From positions 1,865,001 through 1,929,000 of the forward strand of contig JBBELK010000095.1 of the NCBI GenBank assembly GCA_037783545.1: DNA of 64,000 bases, read 5' to 3'. How positions within the stretch are numbered: the stretch's first letter is position 1; each line of letters opens with the position of its first letter. Origin of the DNA: Henricia sp. BOLD:AAB3569. Its lineage: Eukaryota > Echinodermata > Asteroidea > Spinulosida > Echinasteridae. Positions 32,715 to 48,103 of the stretch are shown here, one piece after another. The notes beneath the pieces were generated by a model. The model was not told where the DNA came from and did no database searches. It was given only the letters and a program-made list of their open reading frames with translations. The translations under genes and the position numbers were made by a program.

Positions 32715-35700
32715 TTGTTTTGTTGAGAAAAAACATACAAAATATAAAAAAGGGGGTTGTGTGAAAACAAAATCACACCAACAGTTTAATCCTGCAGGAT
32801 CCAAAACAGTGGAAAGGTAATCATTGATATTCCCAAAGTACGAAGACCTATTTCTATTCAGTGCACAATGTTGATCGTCAACTTCAAATCATGGTGAAAG
32901 GAATTTTTCTTTACAAATTCAGTATGTAATCGTCATCAGTAAATAACAATAATTTGGAATTCCAACTAGGCATGCACAACATGGAAGTTTTGACAATTTC
33001 ACCGAATCCAAAATAATCCGCAGTCAACACCAGCAGAATGACACCTCAGTTGCTGAACACTTTAACTGTACTAATCACTTCATTTCTGACATGTCCATAC
33101 AGAGCCCGAGGCTCTTGGTCGCCACCCAGACCCTGTTCGACTCAGCAGAGAGAAACTTTGGATTAAACGACTCGGCAGCATCCAGCCACATTGTCTCAAC
33201 ATCCAGGAGGAAAATGATTAATGTTTTCATTTTCTTCCTCCCATTTCAACCAACTTCCTTGATTATTTTTAACCCAAATATTCCTCATTTCTGTCTGCCC
33301 TTTTATACCCTATTTCCCCTTTCTTTCCATCCCCTCCCCAACTAACGTCACCCCATTTCCTCAACCCAAACCCCCTCATTTCCCCAACCCCCCTCTTCCA
33401 GTCCTGCTTCCCCCTAGTCCAATTGCCTCTAATGCTCACAGGCTCTTTTTTTAAAAAGAAACTTCAGCCTAGTCAACTTACCACCAATGTTAGTCTTGGA
33501 TGTACCGGGAACATTACAATAATTTTTCACTTAGACTTCCGATAAACTGCTAAGACTTTGTGTTGTAAGTACACAAATTTAGCAGTTTTATACCATTTAA
33601 CGTGGAATTGTTAACATCCATGCATTTAATGTGTCATAAATACCTGAATTTAATGTCAAAAACCATATTTTTGCTTCTCAGCTTGTCAAAGAATTATGTT
33701 TACTGGTCGCCACTTATTCTTCTTAATATATGACTCAGGAATCACCAAAAAGTGCTAATAGTTTAAAGAGAAGTTTATTTACAAGTGATAACCATTAAAC
33801 AATTTCCTTGAAAATACTTCAACTTTTTCTGCCAAATCCCACAGGGCGCTTTCACAGGAGGTCAAAAGGTCACGGGTCACTATTGCTCGTCTTCCACAAC
33901 GGGAGAGGACAATAGAGCCAAGAGCCTTTCAGCTTGCAGCCACGTGCATTTCCCCACGTGGCTCTATTGTTATCTGCCATTCTAGAAGACAAGCAATATA
34001 GTGACTGTGACCTTTTGACCCCCTGTGAAAGCGCCCAATAGACTTAACAAGTCATCTCAGTGGCGACCAATGAATGGAATTCATGCCGCAACTTGCTTAC
34101 ACAATCTTTTTTTCCCTCAACAGGAACAGGAAACATAGAAGTCTTCTGATGATCATGGTTCACTTTTTAAATACAGAATGCCTAATAAAATTGTGCAAAA
34201 TACAGCGATTTGAAGATAATTATACGCTTTATTGTATTAAAACTGAACAACAATGAGATATGCAGAAAATCTCAATTATTGCTCATTTGATCAAGTCATG
34301 TGACCATGGATGAAAACTAATGGGGTATTTTTTAACGAAGAAGAATAAAAATGTACATTATTGTTGTGAAGTTGGATGGCAAGATTATCAACCGTGTTGC
34401 CAGGAATCGATGGTGTTTTTTGGGATATAAACTGTTTTATTCTGCAATGTGGCACACAAACAAATTATGAAATATAAAGCCTTTCAAAACATGCCAATAG
34501 AGATATTTCGGAAAGTGAAACACATTTGATTTTCAGAGTAAAAACATTATTTAAAGAAATGGGCACTTGGGTAAAACACTCGTTTTCTATAACCATATCA
34601 GCTGATTGTAAATAGGGGGAATTAATACTAGAAATAAATAATTGAAACGAAAAATTTGAGTGTCATGGTCTAATTTGTTTACAGCTTCTCATCGTGGCTT
34701 AATAAGGGGCAATTTCCTGTTTAGAAGAAACATTTGCTTAGTACAAAAACATTTGCTTTGCAAAAAATTGGTAAGCAGTTAAAAACGAATTATGTCTTAC
34801 AATGAACACAAGTTCACATACGTTTTTAACTGCTATTCCATTTTTGCAAAGCTAGTAAATTTTGTATGCAGTAAAATGTTCTGCTATGAAATCGTCTATT
34901 TGAATGAATAATGCAAACATCCTGGGGCAACTTGAAGTCTTATGTTTTTCTTTATTTTTCCCCTTGTGTTTTCCTGAAGTGTGATGCACCCCAAACAGTG
35001 CCCTCTTTCTGTGATTTACTGCAATGAAATCTTCAAAGTTGAAAAAGGCTACATTTTATTGGTTTTACATCAAAACGAACAATAGTAATGTCTCAATAAA
35101 CAAGTAATCCATCATATGCAGCAAAGACTAGGCATAAAGTTGTTTAGCAGTCATGGGCTCACGAAAAAAGTTCTTGCGCCAATCTATGCCATAAGTGTCA
35201 TGTGACCAGGGGCCAATTCTGTGATAATTAAATTTTTGCTTTGTAATATCGTTTACCAGTGAAAATTGTATCTCAAATTGTGCTTTAGAAACAGCAGAAT
35301 ATTAATGAACATCGCACACGATTTTGGCCGGTCACCCATTTTGGCAATATAAAGCAAATAAATCCTGTACTAGTACTTTTAATAAGCAAATGTTTGGAAT
35401 TGGCCCCAGGTGTCTAATGAGTATTTATGAAAGGAAACTCGGATTATTTTAATTCTTCATACATAGTCTTGGAATAAGCAAAAGTATGAAACTTTCATCA
35501 TAAAAGAAGTGCTTATCCATAGTGACCAGTATTCAGATTGACTAGTTTCAATGTTGCTTGGCAGTGGGTCTTGATGGCAGGAGCTATTGAGTGACGTCAC
35601 TTAAGGAGATCAAAAAAAACCAAGGTTGTATTGAATCAAGAAAACTGGCCATATTGGAACATTTGTCATGGTGTCTTCGTAATTTGAGCCAGAGAACCAA

Positions 35701-38160
35701 TGATAGCAGAATCTCTAGTACATCCTTGTTGCTTAGCAACTGTATTTTCCTTAGCAACAAAGCCCAGCAGCCGATTTCACGAAACGTACGCAGTTGCGTA
35801 AGCCCACGTGCGCAATGTTTTATTGCGTAAGTCGCGCAACAATTTAGCGACGATAACACGCAAGCTGTGGGGCTTGCGCAAGCTGCGCACTCTTTCGTGA
35901 AATCGGCTGCAACATGAATATTTATTTCAAACAAATCTAAACCGGAAAGACCAAATGCCTGCAGGTTATACTTGGATAAGGTTCTCCATGGGGTACTATT
36001 CCAAAATGGGCCATTATCAATGTAGGTTTTGATAACAAATACAATTAAGTGACGTCACTAAAATAAAATAAAAGGCCGTTGCCTATACGTTGCATGACAT
36101 CGAGAAACCTGGTGATGTCAAAAACTTATTTCAGATCAACTAGCAGCAGACCACCGCCCAAGCATTTTCTGCTAAACGGCGTTATGAAATTGGCCCCAGG
36201 CTGGAGTCTATAGTGTAATCCGAGCAACATTTGGTGAGCCCGCCCTCTTGTGATTATTCCATTGTTACTGCGGTGTATTTCTATTGTGACGTCATGTAAA
36301 TACCTTGGAGATACACCGCAGTTTTCTTTCGTCGGATTAGTCTATAGGATCCCTGGCCCTGTGAATGTGGGAAGTTGTATATCGGCGAGACTGGAAGGGA
36401 CCTATACCCACCAGACTCGAAGAACAGAGAAGACTATGACAAATCAGCCATTGTCAAGCACTCCGTACAGTACAGCGAGGACATATCATCAACTGGGAAA
36501 CCGCACAACTGATAGCGCCCATCGACAGATGGCACCCAAGACGCATCAGGGAAGCCATCGAAATACACAAGCACGACACAGTACCCCAATACATTGGCTT
36601 CGACATCAGCAATATCTGGCACTCTCCATTAACCAACCAGATCGATGGATCACCTACACCCTAGGTCCTCCCCCCACGACAGCCACTGCATGCCACAATG
36701 ACACGTACCAGTGAGCACACCACGGCCAGGCACAGAATTAAGAGCATAACCACGCCTCCTCAACCGTACCCAAGCCATTCAGCTTGAGTGAACACATTGT
36801 ACACTGAATGCCCGCAACCATACTTATGGGTGCACCCAAGTAAACAGGAAGAGATCCGTGCGCGAGCTCATGAATATTTTGTATGCCTCAAGTTCTTCTT
36901 TATTGGGGAGAGTTGCGAGCTGAATGAGGGTGGTCTTGTGTATAATATGACCATCGTCGCGATGTTGGGTATTTTTTCTTGCAACCATAAACATTGTAGG
37001 CACTGTAGCTCCTAAAAGTGGCCCTATTTTGCTAGTAGCGTATGTGCCTTTGTTCCAAAATGATTAGCAAGTTTCACTGCTGCAGGGGTTGTTTTGTTTC
37101 AAGTGGAAATTAGTGAATAAAAGTGACGGATTACCCCCATGAAATTGAACAGAATTGAAAAGATGAGACTTCAGTGAGTATTCCGGGGGAAATTTCATAA
37201 AGCTGTTTAGCAAAAATATTTGCTTAAATCAAAAATTTGTCTGCTTTATATATATGGGTTATAAAAATGGTTTAATTTCTTTTAAATACATTATTAGGGG
37301 TCGTTTAAAGTTGTCAACATTTTCAGTTCTACAAATAGTCGAAGACGGCCTGTGCGCTGTAAAATGTTGACATTTCATGCTAGGGCTATGCCTACTATAT
37401 ACCGACACAAACAAAATTTTATTATAAAGTATGCCTATGGGGATCGAACTGTGACCATGGTGACTGCCCCCAATTACCAAGTTTGCAAACGTGGCATTTA
37501 ATCTCTGTTCGTGTCTCAGCTCACAGTCACAGCCATGTAAACGAAACTTGAGTTTTGACATTGAATTAATTAATCGCGATCCCAAAAGAAAAAGGAGGCG
37601 GGGCTGCCAGGGAGTCTCGGAGAGCGAAATCTGTCGATTCCAAGTCGTTGGAATGGAAAACAAAAGATCGTTCGACCGGCTGACGTCATTCCGCCCGCGC
37701 ACGTAGGTACGTGGCCCGCACCCGGCCCTGTCCGTCTTCAAGGAAGTAACAAAAGGACTGCTAACCAGTCTATTCCCATAATTCCTCGCGAAAAGTATAG
37801 AAAGTCCACACTTTTTACTAGGCGTGCTCATGGAGTTCAACAAAAAGCAAAGAGAGGGTAAAGTTATCTTCACAAATTAACTAGTTTATTTGGATTTAAT
37901 AGATTTAACCTAGCCCAGGAATGAAGTCTTCATGAAGCCAACGTTATACAGAGTTTTGAACGCCGAGTATAATTTTGCCAAGGAGATGGCATTCTCGCAT
38001 CACGCGTTGTCAAGCAAAAGAAAGTCGCGTTCGTCGCGCACGCGTCTTCGGCGGTAGGAAAATCGAATGTTGTTCTTACAATGTGACACTTTCGTTCATT
38101 GCTTATGCAGTGTTGCACGTGTTTGATTTGTTCCTATGAAATCTTCTACAAAGTACTAGA

Positions 38161-41100
38161 ATGCGAATTTTGCTGACAATTGCGATATTTTTGGGAGCTT
38201 CGGTCATCAAGACTGCAAGGTGGGTTCTGGTTTATATTTTTAACATATTTTTCCTTGCATTATTTTCATTAGGCCTAGGTCTACCATGATTACTAGTTAG
38301 GTTAACATGGTTAAATTAACTTTAACCTTCAGGCAAGTTAGGTTGGCAGATTCATCAAATTTTCAAATTGCTCAAATCACATGAACTTTTTTAAAATTTA
38401 TTTTTACAATTGTAAAGTAAAGACTAGAGTAAACAAAAACAAACTGCAGTGATCAACACGAAACATTCTCCCAAAGAAATAGTAGGGGCCTAGGTTCTAA
38501 AACTAGTCACAATTTGGAGGCACAAAAATGAATATAAAAAGGCTCTCATTGCAGATTGTGAATCTGCCTAGCCTAGTACCAGCCTACTGAGGATTGTTAA
38601 ATGTTGATGACTTGTCCCAACCACCAAGTTAACATTAATACTGGGTCTAGGCCCAGTAAGTTTTTGTTTTACTATTTTCTATATAGGCCTAGGCCTAAAA
38701 TAATTCAGTTAGACCTGAACAACCAAGTTTCCAAATAAAACAAAAAGGCCTAAATATTTTAGCGACAGCCAATCCTTTGTAATGACAATTGTATCCTTCT
38801 TTGCAGTTCCCAGACCCTGAGCACCATCTCGGGTCCCTTCCAGGGCAATCCTGCCATCTCTGCCCCGACTAGTGGTGACTGCCTCTCAACTGTTGATTGG
38901 CATGATATCATCTTCATCACTGCAGTCCCGATAGCTGCTGGCTTTGGACTGCTGCTGCTTGCTGCCTTTCTCAAAGATCTCAGACAGGCTTGCAAGGTAG
39001 GCCGACAAGTCAACAAGTTTGTAAACTCACTGGCATTAAACAAATTCAACTTGGCTTTTTTATAGTCAGGATTCATTGTATTTAGTAATAGTAATATGAT
39101 TTTTCCTTATATCTTTCCTTCAAACAGAGCAATGCAGCTCCTGGGTCCATCAGAGATAATCGGGCTGAAAATGAATGCACCTATATCATAGACATAAACT
39201 ACGGCGGCCGTTCAAAATGGGGTTCATTCCTGCGTTGGTGTGTCTGGCACAAATCATGTCGCAGAATCGGAAGCACGTGTTTTGTGAGACTCCAAGGAAC
39301 TATTGGCTTCAGTGACTGGTAAGTTGATCAAGAAACTATTACATTCATTAAAAACAGATTACATGTTTGCACAACTTTTAAAAACAGGAACAACAGCATT
39401 ACATAACTAAAGAATCATGTCGATAAACTGCTTCGTAGAAATTTCAATCACATAGATGCAGTAATACTTCAGAAAAACTGAAAAATCCATGCAAGTTTTT
39501 GTTGTGGTTGCGTACCATTGCTATACATGTATCAACACTTTTAGTCCGATTTTTCTTGTCATAATTTTGGTTAACCTGCAAATGTTGTATTGGGGCTTTA
39601 AGAGGACCCTGTTATTTTGTTAAGGTGATAATTGTATTTCGTTATTGTTCGTTCTCTAGGATGATTTTTCGTCTGTTTCATGGACTGAATTCGGAACAGC
39701 AAACCCTAACAACACCTCAGTCCATCGGGGAAATTGTAACCGCGCAGGTACGCTTGGTGAAGATGCATCGACCGATTTTTGGATACCGCTTCCATACCAG
39801 TATTGGAGCCCGTCTGCGAGGAATCATCAACAGGGCATGTGATACGTAAGTTTAGCTTCAATTTTTTCGTTTCTCCTATCTTGAACTAGGATTTCACAAT
39901 CTCGTGGTTTTGACCTATAAATGGTATATTTGTCTACTTTTACTTGTGAAATAACGTGTGGGGGTTTTTCCTGAATGGTTGGCCTTGTTTAGTATATATA
40001 CGCCAATCTGAGAGCTGAAGTCATGTTCCGTGTACGTCTGCCATAACTGGGAGCCATCCAGTGCCATGAACTGTGGGTTTTGTGTTGATGATAAGCTGTT
40101 ACATTATGTTGTCACTTTCAACAATTTTGTGCGTTTATTTGCTTGCGAAGCCTATACGCGTACGGTTTGTGCGCTGTTCGATTTAACAACAACACAGAGC
40201 ACCAAGTTCATGGCAGTGGATTCGTCTATACATGACTCTGAAATGACGTCACTTCCTACAAATTGTCACGTGCCTAAGGATCTTGAGTGTAATAGGCTGC
40301 GATGTATTTCGAACAAATTTCAAGCAAGATGCTCGTACTTGAATGCGTTATAGTACCATTTTCCCCGATACAAAGATGGCATCTGTGAGAGTGGTCAATA
40401 GACACCGTCTCGAATAGCGGCCACCTTGTGGGGTAACTTTTTATATTTAAATTGAAAAGTTGATATAAAATTACAGATTTATAAGAAGTACAGATTTGAT
40501 AAAATAAAACCTCAAATTTTGAAGCGGGAAAGATTAAAGATTTTCCTAGAAAATACTTATAAAAATGTTCAGACAGTCTCATGTGTTTTGTGCTCAAAAT
40601 CTGATAAAGCCATTACTATAACTACTTAATTCTTTCCTTTAAATTTAGTCAATAATGTAAACACAAAATGTGCAACCATTCACGTCCTCAAGCAACAAAG
40701 AAACTGCCCTATACAAGATGGCAGCTATTCGATACGGTCTACATGTATATGGTGGTTCCGTACAAGATGTGAATTGCTGTAATTTTGACATTGTCCCTGA
40801 TGGCACTCTGTGAATTTGCGAAATATTGAATGATTACCTTTATGAACATTTTAAGAAAACTTATTCAGATTTTTTCGATCTAACTTAACAAAAAAACGAG
40901 AAAAAACCCAACACATTTATATGTACCACCTTGGATAACAAAATATTTGACCACCTACAACCTGACAACAAAAATAACATCAAAAATGTTTGTTAATGTC
41001 TCATTTAAATCCTTTTAAGAAGTCTTATAGCAATATTTGATGCCATGTAAGCCATCTGATCTAATGACTATTGTCTATAAGACCAAACATGATAAACATA

Positions 41101-42502
41101 ATATTGAGGGCATTATGATAAGCAATACCCACGTGAGTTGAGCATTATAGTTTTATATTTTGCACTTTGCACTCTAGTTTTACAGTTTATTAGTGCTACG
41201 GCTCCCATTGCTTATATCTCATGGTAATCATCAGCCCAGTTGCTGCTGAAGAGTAATGGTTTTTAATAAAACATTGTAATTCAATATTTTTTTCCAAGGC
41301 TGTACCTTTCAGAAATATGCAATAATTACATTTGTGAACATTTTAAAAACCATGACTTGATAATTTTGTCTATTTTTTTCTTGACATACTATAGTGAGAT
41401 CCACAATATTGATGTCAAGGATACGAAGACCAAGGAGCATTACAGCATCCATTACAGCAAGTACTGTGGTCCAAGCAGCGACGGCCTCTCATGTAATGAT
41501 AACGGAATCGCCACCAAGCTGCCACCGTTCCTGTTGCCGAAACCACCAAAAGCCAAGGCCAACTACATCTCCCACTTTTTCAAGAACGCACATACGTTCA
41601 CATCTACATTTATGCCTCGATATGAGGGCAACTTGACCGGTGTACGGCACGTCACCTGTCTGTTTGCCTGCATGAGTTACCCCATGCTTGCAGTGCAGTG
41701 GATATCAAAGCCACTGTTGGCTCCATCCCTTTGGGAGTCTGTGGTGCTCAGCCCCATGGACTATGACATCACCTTGGGGATGGTCATCAAGGCAGCAGGA
41801 GTCAGTGCTGTACTCCTGCCCGTCTTCTTCGCCACTGAAGTCTTGGGACGCGTCACTCCGACGATATACTCTTTATACAGACATACTCCTCTGGGACAGC
41901 CTGCTAAATGCAACGTCTTAAATAACAACTCTAATACTCTTACAGTAATTGAAATGCAATCCGATGAGGAGCAACCATCAACTAGTCAGGTTTTACCCGT
42001 TACGACTGATTATAATCCAATTCTTTCCACAGATTCTATAGTCATTGAAATGCCATCAGACGAGGAGCAATTATCAACTAGTCAGGTTTTACCCGTTACA
42101 ACTAATTCGAATGCAATTCTTTCTACAGATTCTAAGTTTTTATCCGGCTCTTCACATCAAACCATTGTTAACAAACCTGAGATTTTTCAAATTCCAGATC
42201 AGATCCCTATTCCAGCAAAGTCAGCCACCGAAGCCAAAGCTGGCAGCAGACTCTGCCTTGCACTTGTTGTTTGCTTTGGTCACATCCTCCTGATTGCGTC
42301 CTGTGTCATGGCTGTCCTGTGGTCTGTTTACTCCGTCCATGGCTTCTGTTGGAGTGCCTTCTGGGAATGGGCTGCCACTTCCATCATCTCGGTGCTCATC
42401 CAGGCTGTCATCATAGACACACTTAAGGCCATCATTGTAACTTGTTTGAAGGGGCATCGCAACAAAAGGTCTACATCTGTACCTCATGCACTCATCCATT
42501 AA
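38161..42502 (+). CDS. Short polycystin-1-like membrane protein, gene copy 4
   Basis: Exons 38161-38219, 38807-38996, 39128-39318, 39660-39845, 41395-42502. The protein is identical to copies 2, 3 and 5 as far as I can read. One intron 4 change (A to G at about 41224) is private to this copy. Its 3' flank is the only one with a contracted UGUANAUA cluster (four sites instead of five), so its mRNA could be controlled slightly differently if the motif is active. Confidence 0.68.
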
Positions 42503-42600
42503 ATTTGAACATTTCAGTTTTAAATCAGTGGCAGAATGATAGCTCATCTGGAAAAGGAGTTTTGGGATGAAGGTCATGTGACAGAAACATGCCAGGATCT

Positions 42601-42645
42601 TGTATATAGTTGTAAATATTGTGAATTTTGTAAATATTGTATATA
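42601..42645 (+). promoter_or_regulatory. UGUANAUA (Pumilio-type) cluster after gene copy 4, one site lost
   Basis: Only four sites (42601, 42611, 42629 and 42638). One 9-base repeat carrying a TGTAAATA is missing compared with all other units. Confidence 0.5.
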
Positions 42646-45600
42646 TTGTTTTGTTGAGAAAAAACATACAAAATATAAAAAAGGGGGTTGTGTGAAAACA
42701 AAATCACACCAACAGTTTAATCCTGCAGGATCCAAAACAGTGGAAAGGTAATCATTGATATTCCCAAAGTACGAAGACCTATTTCTATTCAGTGCACAAT
42801 GTTGATCGTCAACTTCAAATCATGGTGAAAGGAATTTTTCTTTACAAATTCAGTATGTAATCGTCATCAGTAAATAACAATAATTTGGAATTCCAACTAG
42901 GCATGCACAACATGGAAGTTTTGACAATTTCACCGAATCCAAAATAATCCGCAGTCAACACCAGCAGAATGACACCTCAGTTGCTGAACACTTTAACTGT
43001 ACTAATCACTTCATTTCTGACATGTCCATACAGAGCCCGAGGCTCTTGGTCGCCACCCAGACCCTGTTCGACTCAGCAGAGAGAAACTTTGGATTAAACG
43101 ACTCGGCAGCATCCAGCCACATTGTCTCAACATCCAGGAGGAAAATGATTAATGTTTTCATTTTCTTCCTCCCATTTCAACCAACTTCCTTGATTATTTT
43201 TAACCCAAATATTCCTCATTTCTGTCTGCCCTTTTATACCCTATTTCCCCTTTCTTTCCATCCCCTCCCCAACTAACGTCACCCCATTTCCTCAACCCAA
43301 ACCCCCTCATTTCCCCAACCCCCCTCTTCCAGTCCTGCTTCCCCCTAGTCCAATTGCCTCTAATGCTCACAGGCTCTTTTTTTAAAAAGAAACTTCAGCC
43401 TAGTCAACTTACCACCAATGTTAGTCTTGGATGTACCGGGAACATTACAATAATTTTTCACTTAGACTTCCGATAAACTGCTAAGACTTTGTGTTGTAAG
43501 TACACAAATTTAGCAGTTTTATACCATTTAACGTGGAATTGTTAACATCCATGCATTTAATGTGTCATAAATACCTGAATTTAATGTCAAAAACCATATT
43601 TTTGCTTCTCAGCTTGTCAAAGAATTATGTTTACTGGTCGCCACTTATTCTTCTTAATATATGACTCAGGAATCACCAAAAAGTGCTAATAGTTTAAAGA
43701 GAAGTTTATTTACAAGTGATAACCATTAAACAATTTCCTTGAAAATACTTCAACTTTTTCTGCCAAATCCCACAGGGCGCTTTCACAGGAGGTCAAAAGG
43801 TCACGGGTCACTATTGCTCGTCTTCCACAACGGGAGAGGACAATAGAGCCAAGAGCCTTTCAGCTTGCAGCCACGTGCATTTCCCCACGTGGCTCTATTG
43901 TTATCTGCCATTCTAGAAGACAAGCAATATAGTGACTGTGACCTTTTGACCCCCTGTGAAAGCGCCCAATAGACTTAACAAGTCATCTCAGTGGCGACCA
44001 ATGAATGGAATTCATGCCGCAACTTGCTTACACAATCTTTTTTTCCCTCAACAGGAACAGGAAACATAGAAGTCTTCTGATGATCATGGTTCACTTTTTA
44101 AATACAGAATGCCTAATAAAATTGTGCAAAATACAGCGATTTGAAGATAATTATACGCTTTATTGTATTAAAACTGAACAACAATGAGATATGCAGAAAA
44201 TCTCAATTATTGCTCATTTGATCAAGTCATGTGACCATGGATGAAAACTAATGGGGTATTTTTTAACGAAGAAGAATAAAAATGTACATTATTGTTGTGA
44301 AGTTGGATGGCAAGATTATCAACCGTGTTGCCAGGAATCGATGGTGTTTTTTGGGATATAAACTGTTTTATTCTGCAATGTGGCACACAAACAAATTATG
44401 AAATATAAAGCCTTTCAAAACATGCCAATAGAGATATTTCGGAAAGTGAAACACATTTGATTTTCAGAGTAAAAACATTATTTAAAGAAATGGGCACTTG
44501 GGTAAAACACTCGTTTTCTATAACCATATCAGCTGATTGTAAATAGGGGGAATTAATACTAGAAATAAATAATTGAAACGAAAAATTTGAGTGTCATGGT
44601 CTAATTTGTTTACAGCTTCTCATCGTGGCTTAATAAGGGGCAATTTCCTGTTTAGAAGAAACATTTGCTTAGTACAAAAACATTTGCTTTGCAAAAAATT
44701 GGTAAGCAGTTAAAAACGAATTATGTCTTACAATGAACACAAGTTCACATACGTTTTTAACTGCTATTCCATTTTTGCAAAGCTAGTAAATTTTGTATGC
44801 AGTAAAATGTTCTGCTATGAAATCGTCTATTTGAATGAATAATGCAAACATCCTGGGGCAACTTGAAGTCTTATGTTTTTCTTTATTTTTCCCCTTGTGT
44901 TTTCCTGAAGTGTGATGCACCCCAAACAGTGCCCTCTTTCTGTGATTTACTGCAATGAAATCTTCAAAGTTGAAAAAGGCTACATTTTATTGGTTTTACA
45001 TCAAAACGAACAATAGTAATGTCTCAATAAACAAGTAATCCATCATATGCAGCAAAGACTAGGCATAAAGTTGTTTAGCAGTCATGGGCTCACGAAAAAA
45101 GTTCTTGCGCCAATCTATGCCATAAGTGTCATGTGACCAGGGGCCAATTCTGTGATAATTAAATTTTTGCTTTGTAATATCGTTTACCAGTGAAAATTGT
45201 ATCTCAAATTGTGCTTTAGAAACAGCAGAATATTAATGAACATCGCACACGATTTTGGCCGGTCACCCATTTTGGCAATATAAAGCAAATAAATCCTGTA
45301 CTAGTACTTTTAATAAGCAAATGTTTGGAATTGGCCCCAGGTGTCTAATGAGTATTTATGAAAGGAAACTCGGATTATTTTAATTCTTCATACATAGTCT
45401 TGGAATAAGCAAAAGTATGAAACTTTCATCATAAAAGAAGTGCTTATCCATAGTGACCAGTATTCAGATTGACTAGTTTCAATGTTGCTTGGCAGTGGGT
45501 CTTGATGGCAGGAGCTATTGAGTGACGTCACCTAAGGAGATCAAAAAAAACCAAGGTTGTATTGAATCAAGAAAACTGGCCATATTGGAACATTTGTCAT

Positions 45601-48103
45601 GGTGTCTTCGTAATTTGAGCCAGAGAACCAATGATAGCAGAATCTCTAGTACATCCTTGTTGCTTAGCAACTGTATTTTCCTTAGCAACAAAGCCCAGCA
45701 GCCGATTTCACGAAACTTACGCAGTTGCGTAAGCCCACGTGCGCAATGTTTTATTGCGTAAGTCGCGCAACAATTTAGCGACGATAACACGCAAGCTGTG
45801 GGGCTTGCGCAAGCTGCGCACTCTTTCGTGAAATCGGCTGCAACATGAATATTTATTTCAAACAAATCTAAACCGGAAAGACCAAATGCCTGCAGGTTAT
45901 ACTTGGATAAGGTTCTCCATGGGGTACTATTCCAAAATGGGCCATTATCAATGTAGGTTTTGATAACAAATACAATTAAGTGACGTCACTAAAATAAAAT
46001 AAAAGGCCGTTGCCTATACGTTGCATGACATCGAGAAACCTGGTGATGTCAAAAACTTATTTCAGATCAACTAGCAGCAGACCACCGCCCAAGCATTTTC
46101 TGCTAAACGGCGTTATGAAATTGGCCCCAGGCTGGAGTCTATAGTGTAATCCGAGCAACATTTGGTGAGCCCGCCCTCTTGTGATTATTCCATTGTTACT
46201 GCGGTGTATTTCTATTGTGACGTCATGTAAATACCTTGGAGATACACCGCAGTTTTCTTTCGTCGGATTAGTCTATAGGATCCCTGGCCCTGTGAATGTG
46301 GGAAGTTGTATATCGGCGAGACTGGAAGGGACCTATACCCACCAGACTCGAAGAACAGAGAAGACTATGACAAATCAGCCATTGTCAAGCACTCCGTACA
46401 GTACAGCGAGGACATATCATCAACTGGGAAACCGCACAACTGATAGCGCCCATCGACAGATGGCACCCAAGACGCATCAGGGAAGCCATCGAAATACACA
46501 AGCACGACACAGTACCCCAATACATTGGCTTCGACATCAGCAATATCTGGCACTCTCCATTAACCAACCAGATCGATGGATCACCTACACCCTAGGTCCT
46601 CCCCCCACGACAGCCACTGCATGCCACAATGACACGTACCAGTGAGCACACCACGGCCAGGCACAGAATTAAGAGCATAACCACGCCTCCTCAACCGTAC
46701 CCAAGCCATTCAGCTTGAGTGAACACATTGTACACTGAATGCCCGCAACCATACTTATGGGTGCACCCAAGTAAACAGGAAGAGATCCGTGCGCGAGCTC
46801 ATGAATATTTTGTATGCCTCAAGTTCTTCTTTATTGGGGAGAGTTGCGAGCTGAATGAGGGTGGTCTTGTGTATAATATGACCATCGTCGCGATGTTGGG
46901 TATTTTTTCTTGCAACCATAAACATTGTAGGCACTGTAGCTCCTAAAAGTGGCCCTATTTTGCTAGTAACGTATGTGCCTTTGTTCCAAAATGGATGCTG
47001 GTCTGATTAGCAAGTTTCACTGCTGCAGGGGTTGTTTTGTTTCAAGTGGAAATTAGTGAATAAAAGTGACGGATTACCCCCATGAAATTGAACAGAATTG
47101 AAAAGATGAGACTTCAGTGAGTATTCCGGGGGCAATTTCATAAAGCTGTTTAGCAAAAATATTTGCTTAAATCAAAAATTTGTCTGCTTTATATATATGG
47201 GTTATAAAAATGGTTTAATTTCTTTTAAATACATTATTAGGGGTCGTTTAAAGTTGTCAACATTTTCAGTTCTACAAATAGTCGAAGACGGCCTGTGCGC
47301 TGTAAAATGTTGACATTTCATGCTAGGGCTATGCCTACTATATACCGACACAAACAAAATGTTATTATAAAGTATGCCTATGGGGATCGAACTGTGACCA
47401 TGGTGACTGCCCCCAATTACCAAGTTTGCAAACGTGGCATTTAATCTCTGTTCGTGTCTCAGCTCACAGTCACAGCCATGTAAACGAAACTTGAGTTTTG
47501 ACATTGAATTAATTAATCGCGATCCCAAAAGAAAAAGGAGGCGGGGCTGCCAGGGAGTCTCGGAGAGCGAAATCTGTCGATTCCAAGTCGTTGGAATGGA
47601 AAACAAAAGATCGTTCGACCGGCTGACGTCATTCCGCCCGCGCACGTAGGTACGTGGCCCGCACCCGGCCCTGTCCGTCTTCAAGGAAGTAACAAAAGGA
47701 CTGCTAACCAGTCTATTCCCATAATTCCTCGCGAAAAGTATAGAAAGTCCACACTTTTTACTAGGCGTGCTCATGGAGTTCAACAAAAAGCAAAGAGAGG
47801 GTAAAGTTATCTTCACAAATTAACTAGTTTATTTGGATTTAATAGATTTAACCTAGCCCAGGAATGAAGTCTTCATGAAGCCAACGTTATACAGAGTTTT
47901 GAACGCCGAGTATAATTTTGCCAAGGAGATGGCATTCTCGCATCACGCGTTGTCAAGCAAAAGAAAGTCGCGTTCGTCGCGCACGCGTCTTCGGCGGTAG
48001 GAAAATCGAATGTTGTTCTTACAATGTGACACTTTCGTTCATTGCTTATGCAGTGTTGCACGTGTTTGATTTGTTCCTATGAAATCTTCTACAAAGTACT
48101 AGA

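Larger units (their letters stand above)
32563..42502 (+). repeat. Tandem unit U3 (9940 bp)
   Basis: Positions: UGUANAUA cluster 32661-32714; remnant A 32984-33207; pyrimidine tract 33230-33428; nested MITEs 33704-34069 (inner 33844-34036); foldback 34707-34852; GGGGCCAATT element 35206-35410; CRE-ended pair 35590-36059 (inner 35767-35910); palindrome 36207-36348; remnant B 36343-36673; promoter block 37591-37731; intronic foldbacks 40058-40219 and 40400-40740. A 12-base deletion (GATGCTGGTCTG-type) lies near 37061. Confidence 0.95.
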
